From Sipunculus nudus (taxonomy: Eukaryota > Annelida > Sipuncula > Golfingiida > Sipunculidae), in contig CM049319.1 in the NCBI GenBank assembly GCA_026874595.1, positions 18,579,101 through 18,643,100 of the forward strand: a DNA stretch of 64,000 bases, given 5' to 3'. Below the pieces are notes generated by a model. The model was not told where the DNA came from and did not search any database. It worked only from the letters and a program-made list of their open reading frames with translations. Both the position numbers and the translations under genes were made by a program. Of this stretch, positions 58,890-64,000 are shown one piece after another; within the stretch, counting starts at the first letter, position 1; the number at the start of each line of letters is the position of its first letter.

Positions 58890-60430
58890 GGTTCCCTAGT
58901 GACTCGGACGTGCGTCCCAAGATTATTTGGCGATGCTCGGCCGACATTCGGGTCACCACGCGAGCTTTTTGCGGAATTCAAAGCATGTCGTCCGGGCATC
59001 TTTCGAGCTTAACCGGGCCTTTACCTGGTGCACCTCCAGGGACACAAAAGCGAGGGCATGATCATGGTTAAGACAGTGTTCTGCAGCGTCCTAGTTTAAA
59101 CAGAAGATGGCATTCCATCCTCAGCGGCTCGGGTTGATCCAGTTGCGGATGGGCCTAGCTTAGGCTCGGCGCCATCACGAGTTGTATCCTTGGTGGCTTA
59201 TGGTAGCGAAATCAACAACTGTAATAAGATTACATTTGTGGCCCTGACCTGTGTAATGTTGAAATTGTAGACGGAACCAAAAAAATCTAAAGATGCTAAA
59301 TATAAACATCGATTACATCCAATCATGTCTTTTGTTGTAAATGAGCCTGTCTGGCAACATTAACACAGTCTTACCTTAATATTTTAATGAAACTTTATCC
59401 CCTGAAATCCTTATAAGTCCGCCGTTATTTAAACATTCCAAACTTTAGGAACTTGTTGTGGGTGGACGTTGATGGACTGGTAACCTTCACGGTCCCCTAT
59501 TGACGCCCCCTTTATCAGTTCCAACGGCGATAATATAGGAGCGGGGTCCCAGTCTAAATGCCGTCGCAAAGGGCTGTGGGACACTTCATATAATCATGGT
59601 GACTTCTTATCCATGTAAACATTAGGTTTCTTGTAAAATTCTAGACAGGTAAGGCAATTGGGCATTACACTGGTGCTACACCCTTTCAGAAGTTTGATAC
59701 AATAGCCAAAGACAATTGACAGGTAATGATTTACGTTGACAGCGGATAAAAGGTCACATATACGATTTCAAAGGGTCCCCTTATTTGGAACAATACACGG
59801 TTAAAACTGTAGGGCCGAAATAAATACGTTGATGGAGAGGAACATAGCGACGCGGAATAAAGCGTCTCAGGATTGGAGAAGTAGGATTAGAGCCCGGAGC
59901 CGAGTCAGCCACATAAATGCGACTGGCTTAGACAAAAGAACAGCTGACTGAAATAGTAAGCCAAGTTTCGTGGCTCGAGTCGACTTGCGAAATATTGGCT
60001 GGGTTAAACTGACTTGAAAGCCTATTCATTTGACATTGTTACAAATAACAATTTTTTACATAGTATCCGTTCTATTTACATAAGCTATCCACATTACGTG
60101 TGATCTATTGTATCCATTTTACATTTATATCGTTTGTGATTAAATATCGAATATAGTTTATATCCTGGTGGTTTCATAAGCCAACATGTACATTCATAAA
60201 CAATCACACCGTTTCTTTTTAGCGACAAAATTAAAGGAAAAGAACAAATCCTGAATATTTGTTCGGGCATTTTTAATTGCAAAAAGATTGATCTTTTTGT
60301 AGTTTGTTCTCAAGCCAAACTGAGCTGCATAAAATCGGCTCACTTTGGCTTATTCAAATATCGGCGGCCCCCTGCTAATAAACTCGGTTTTCTCGGCTTA
60401 ATCTTAACTCGGCTGGCAGCAGCGCAAAAT
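58890..60430. other. No gene seen
   Basis: Mixed composition, no known exon or RNA gene. Possibly 5' flank of the Harbinger element. Confidence 0.35.
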
Positions 60431-60439
60431 TGCGGCGGC

Positions 60440-61945
60440 ACTGGACTCTGTGATTGAAAACAAAGTAAGGCAAGACGGCAGCGGCGAAGACGTACTGTCT
60501 GGGTGAAACCGTGGCTACAAAGACGTTTCCGGCTGGGATATTATGATACCTTGAAGCACGAGCACATGCGAGAGTCCAATCGGGCATCATGCACACGGAG
60601 TTGTTCCACGTGAACTTACGGCAAGTGGAACTCAGGATAACGAATTCAGAAAGGAAAGTTGGAACTGCAAGTATATTAAAAATGTTAACCCTGCACGCTT
60701 TAATTATAAAACCACATTTACGCATGGTCATCATAAATCACATATCATATTGCATCTATTGATAAGTCGGCTGTACCATAATAAATAGTCCTAGCAAATA
60801 AGAAGAATGTCATTCTTAACATGCAGTGAAGTAACATACGTGCATGATAAGCCAAGTTCTTAGTGTTCCTCTTTAATGTGCAAGTTTATGTTATAAAAAG
60901 TTAAATCTTACTCATACAGTATATTAAAGTCGAATCATATATAATGTATCTTAGTTGTGTTTAATGTCATATACTCTTCTCATGACTTGAATGAAATTAA
61001 TACCTTATCTTTTCTGATCTTATGGAACTACTTTCTCTTGCTTTCTAGGAGCACAGAGTCTTGTGTCCAAGGATGAAATTGGCCGTCACCCTCCGATACC
61101 TGGCAACAGGCAACTCATACCATTCTCTTGCTTATGTCGTCAGGGTTGCACACAACACGATCCGTCTCTTCGTACCTCAGGTATGTGATGCCATTTGTGT
61201 CGAGTACCAGGTATACATGTTCAGAGTACTCACTGGCTTAGTGGCGCGACATCGCAGAGCGGTTTGGCCGGAGATAGATATTCTACACTGCTGCGGAGCA
61301 ATCGTGTGCAAGCACCTTCCCATCAAGAAGCCTCGGAGGTCTTGCAGCCTTTAATATAACTAAAAGGGCAGATACAAATTTACCTGGGCCACTGCTGGGG
61401 CACATGGGTCATCATCTGCCTGTGGCGTGTACAGGCCTCCGCCAAAATAGCAGGGGCTTTCTCCAGCCCGGGCCTTACCCGATTATGCCTGCAACGTGCC
61501 ATTCTTTTTCGACGGTGACGATGCCCTCCCGTACATAATGAAGCCCGATATAGCCATCGCTACACGGACTATGATGAGAGAATCTTAAAAATAGATGTTC
61601 ACGCGGCCGGAGAGTGGTAGAGAACGTCTTCGGGATTATGGCTCACCGCTTCCGCTAAATTCTAACCACAGTGGCAATACATCCCGGGAACGCACGTAGA
61701 GTTACAAAGGCCTGCCTGTGCCTCCACAACGTCATGCGTACGCGCTACCAAAACCTGCAGAATGCAGGTCTGGACAGAGAGGACAAGATTGGGAAAGTAT
61801 CCCAGGGCCGTGGAGAGATAACGCTCCGATGGAAGTGATTGAGAATTGCGTTGGAATGCAGCTCCGGATATATCATAAAGATAACTACAACAGTGAGGTG
61901 GGGAGCTTGCCATGTCAGAAGACCACTATCATGGCGAACTGTGAT
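60440..61945 (+). pseudogene. PIF/Harbinger transposase, two exons, degenerate
   Basis: Exon 1 (about 60440-60672) has the N-terminal RRRRTVWVKPWLQRR and LGYYDTLKHEHM, with later frameshifts. Exon 2 starts after tttctag at 61049 and reads MKLAVTLRYLATGNSYHSLA, VVRVAHNTIRLFVPQVCDAI, then in shifted frames LPIKKPRRSCSL, FFDGDDALPYIMKP, VVENVFGIMAHRFR and ACLCLHNVMRTRYQNLQNAG. This is the HARBI1-like DDE nuclease; the last Glu (VVEN) is visible. In-frame stops and shifts make it inactive. The enzyme would cut and move the element with a Myb-like partner, which was not found. Terminal repeats not identified. Confidence 0.85.
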
Positions 61946-61949
61946 TAAA

Positions 61950-62480
61950 ACAATTTACAGCTCAGATTGTGTTTAATATATAGAGTGATCTTAGGCCTAT
62001 ATACTAATGACATACTTGTTTACCTTTTTTGTAAGAAGACAGGTAGAGAACCCCAAATATAAAGTCTTTGGCATTAAAATGTTAGGTTTCATAAAGTGTC
62101 TGTCTGTACGTGTGCATGCCAGTAGCGAACATTTTTCGCCATGCTTCATTGTGAAAATGCAACCCTAGTACCTGAAGCCTATTGTTAGTATTGGCGATTT
62201 TGCGTATACATTGCCCTTGAGAGGTCAGAATTCACACCCCTTGTTTTAAGCGGTTTGCCAAATATTCCTATAATTATGAAAGGTGTTCACTTGGTTTGTA
62301 ATACAGACAGAGCTTTCATTAAACGCGTGTACTATGTAGCTCTGCAAAGGAGAATCATCATAGTTGCTACTAAGTCCAAATTAGGACCTTGATCTTGTCA
62401 TAAAGTAGCTTACAAAATCAATGGAGTCAATAATTTTCTAGCTTATAAACGATGTAATTTTAGATATGGGTTTAGAGTGT
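61950..62480. other. No gene seen
   Basis: Unassigned sequence between the transposase relic and the SINE. Confidence 0.35.
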
Positions 62481-62481
62481 G

Positions 62482-62765
62482 TTCTGTGGATGAGAGGTAG
62501 AGCACAGGACTCCAATCCGGGAGGTCGTGAGTTCAAATCTAACCGAGTCAGTTTTCAAGGTCGACCCCTACCCTGGATCAGCGCTCTGTAGGAGTAATGG
62601 GTAGGCTGTGCCCCATAGCCGTGCATTACCCACAAACGAGTGCGTCTTTAAGGGGTTCCTCGGTGTTATGACAAAGCGATGAGGTGATTCCACACTCGGT
62701 ACCCGCAGGTGCGGTTGACACCGGGCCTTGGTGACATCAAGATACAAAAATAAGATGATAGGAAG
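62482..62765 (+). mobile_element. tRNA-derived SINE
   Basis: Box A-like tggatgagaggtagagcac (62487-62505) and box B-like gagttcaaatctaa (62529-62542) at tRNA spacing, then a non-tRNA body with ccatagccgtgcattaccca and gaggtgattccacac. It ends near acaaaaataagatg. The head resembles a tRNA gene but has no foldable full cloverleaf. Different family from the copy at 3.5 kb. Confidence 0.6.
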
Positions 62766-62769
62766 CGAG

Positions 62770-64000
62770 TGCTACCGCCCTGTCTCGTAGTCCCAAATAG
62801 CCGTGACAACCCGACTCAGTAGGCAATCGGATAATTTGGCTGGTAAGCCTACTCGAGTCGTGATACAAGTTATATCTGGGAATGTATCGCAGTGGTCTTG
62901 CGTCAGGTTGCATTCATATAGTGGTAAACGGCCCATAATCTCGATATTATGCTTAAAATAATGAATTTACACAATAGTATAAATGTGAGCTCACAACCCA
63001 AACTGAAACACCGTTTTCATGGACACGGGTCATTTCCTGTATCGCCTGCAAGCTGCCTGCGTCCTGTAACCCGTGCGAACCTTGCTTGTGTTCATGCGGT
63101 CATAAGTTCAACACACACGCCAAAGGTTTTACCAATGTGCTGGCTTAAAACGGATGGTTTGGAAATATTAGAAAGTACACAAAAAATTCTAACGATTTGT
63201 CAGGTTTATGTTGATTGACAGTTTACCTGTAGGCCATGAAGCATTGTCAGAAATGACAAAATATTTGCATCTTCATTAATGCGTTCCCCAGACATAGATG
63301 TAATGACACTCTGGCACTAGTAATCTGGTCGTAATGCCAGAGGGTCGATATGACGGTAAGTCCAAACTCTGCAGATGTACAAACTTAGATTTAGGATTAG
63401 TTAACGGAGCATACAAAATGGCGGTTAAAGACGGATTATAACCCCTATATGACCTCATTTTCTGCCAAATGCTTTAAACTTTGAAGACCTTGAAAGGTCA
63501 ACTCGTGGGGCCAATGCTATATTTATGCTAGCGTTGACACTTAAGCGCCGCCAACTAACGGTCTAGTAAATGTATAATATTTCAAAAAGTTTTTAAGTTC
63601 TTCGAATTAAAGTTCCAAATTTTTTTCCTGTTTTTAGAATCCACAACAATAAGGAAATCACATTTAACTTTCTTTAATAAATTAATTTCTCAGTGAAAAA
63701 AACATGCACAGGACACGGTAATACCCATTCAGCACATAAATCTAACGCTTAAATAAAAAAGTAACAAATATGCACAGTCACAGGAGAGAGTCCCTCAGGC
63801 TGGTCCTCCGTCGGTTAAAAGGTCGGTGACCTCAACTAACTCTCGCTGGTCTTTCGCGTGGCGGACGGCTGCTGGGAAATGGGGCTCCTAGCTTACAAGT
63901 TGAAGCTGGTCTGGCCAAGATTGAGGCTATATCCAAGGTTTAAGGAGATGGGGGAACTCCCGGAAGGAGACACTGAAGGCATACGGAGGTGTATTGATGA
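62770..64000. other. Right end, no gene recognised
   Basis: Short ORFs (62949-63218 +, 63276-63458 -) have no known domain. The last 220 bases are GC-richer and could begin another element or gene cut by the window edge. Confidence 0.35.

Noticed and set aside
62482-62560. tRNA gene
   Set aside because: Boxes A and B are present but the arms do not pair into a full cloverleaf and the sequence continues into a SINE body.

Overview
The window looks like nuclear DNA of a marine invertebrate, most likely a mollusc or other lophotrochozoan. It is AT-rich, has exons with GT/AG borders separated by long introns, many microsatellites and poly(G)/poly(C) tracts, tRNA-derived SINEs, and retroelements of several clades. 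There is no sign of bacterial operons, CRISPR arrays or rRNA. The species is an inference; nothing in the sequence names it.

Layout. At 1-576 lies the C-terminal half of a tyrosine-recombinase ORF, followed by a degenerate 60-bp repeat (630-1290). On the minus strand at 4238-1927 are two exons of a DEG/ENaC (ASIC-like) channel and, phase-compatible with them, a C-type-lectin exon. Their introns carry a SINE and a 145-bp tandem repeat. No gene was found from 5.2 to 10.0 kb. From 10.6 to 21.1 kb lies the start of a duplicated family of type II membrane proteins resembling the DUF1647/glycosyltransferase-like family. One copy (15992-18976, three exons, 343 aa) looks intact and the others are relics. 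Further relics lie at 38.7-41.6 kb, 52.0-55.8 kb and 56.4-57.5 kb, so the array originally spanned about 47 kb.

From 26626 to 33405 (+) is a complete ten-exon gene for a 17-beta-hydroxysteroid dehydrogenase type 12 / very-long-chain 3-oxoacyl-CoA reductase-like SDR of 322 aa, the best-supported gene here. A non-LTR retrotransposon fragment lies at 36.6-37.5 kb (-). Two unrelated Ty3/gypsy elements sit back to back at 42170-51739. The first has both LTRs and the unusual order gag-PR-INT-RT-RNaseH (Gmr1-like). The second is 5'-truncated and has the ordinary RT-RNaseH-INT order. Both are broken by stops and frameshifts. A decayed PIF/Harbinger transposase with an intron lies at 60.4-61.95 kb, and a second SINE at 62.5 kb.

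The intact genes probably act independently: a membrane channel with a possible lectin module, a Golgi/ER-type luminal enzyme family, and an ER lipid-metabolism reductase. The main theme of the window is modular duplication of one gene family with later invasion by mobile elements. The most interesting points are the Gmr1-type domain order, the possible channel-lectin fusion, the mosaic duplications in the DUF1647-like array, and a MITE whose empty site is visible in a paralogous copy.
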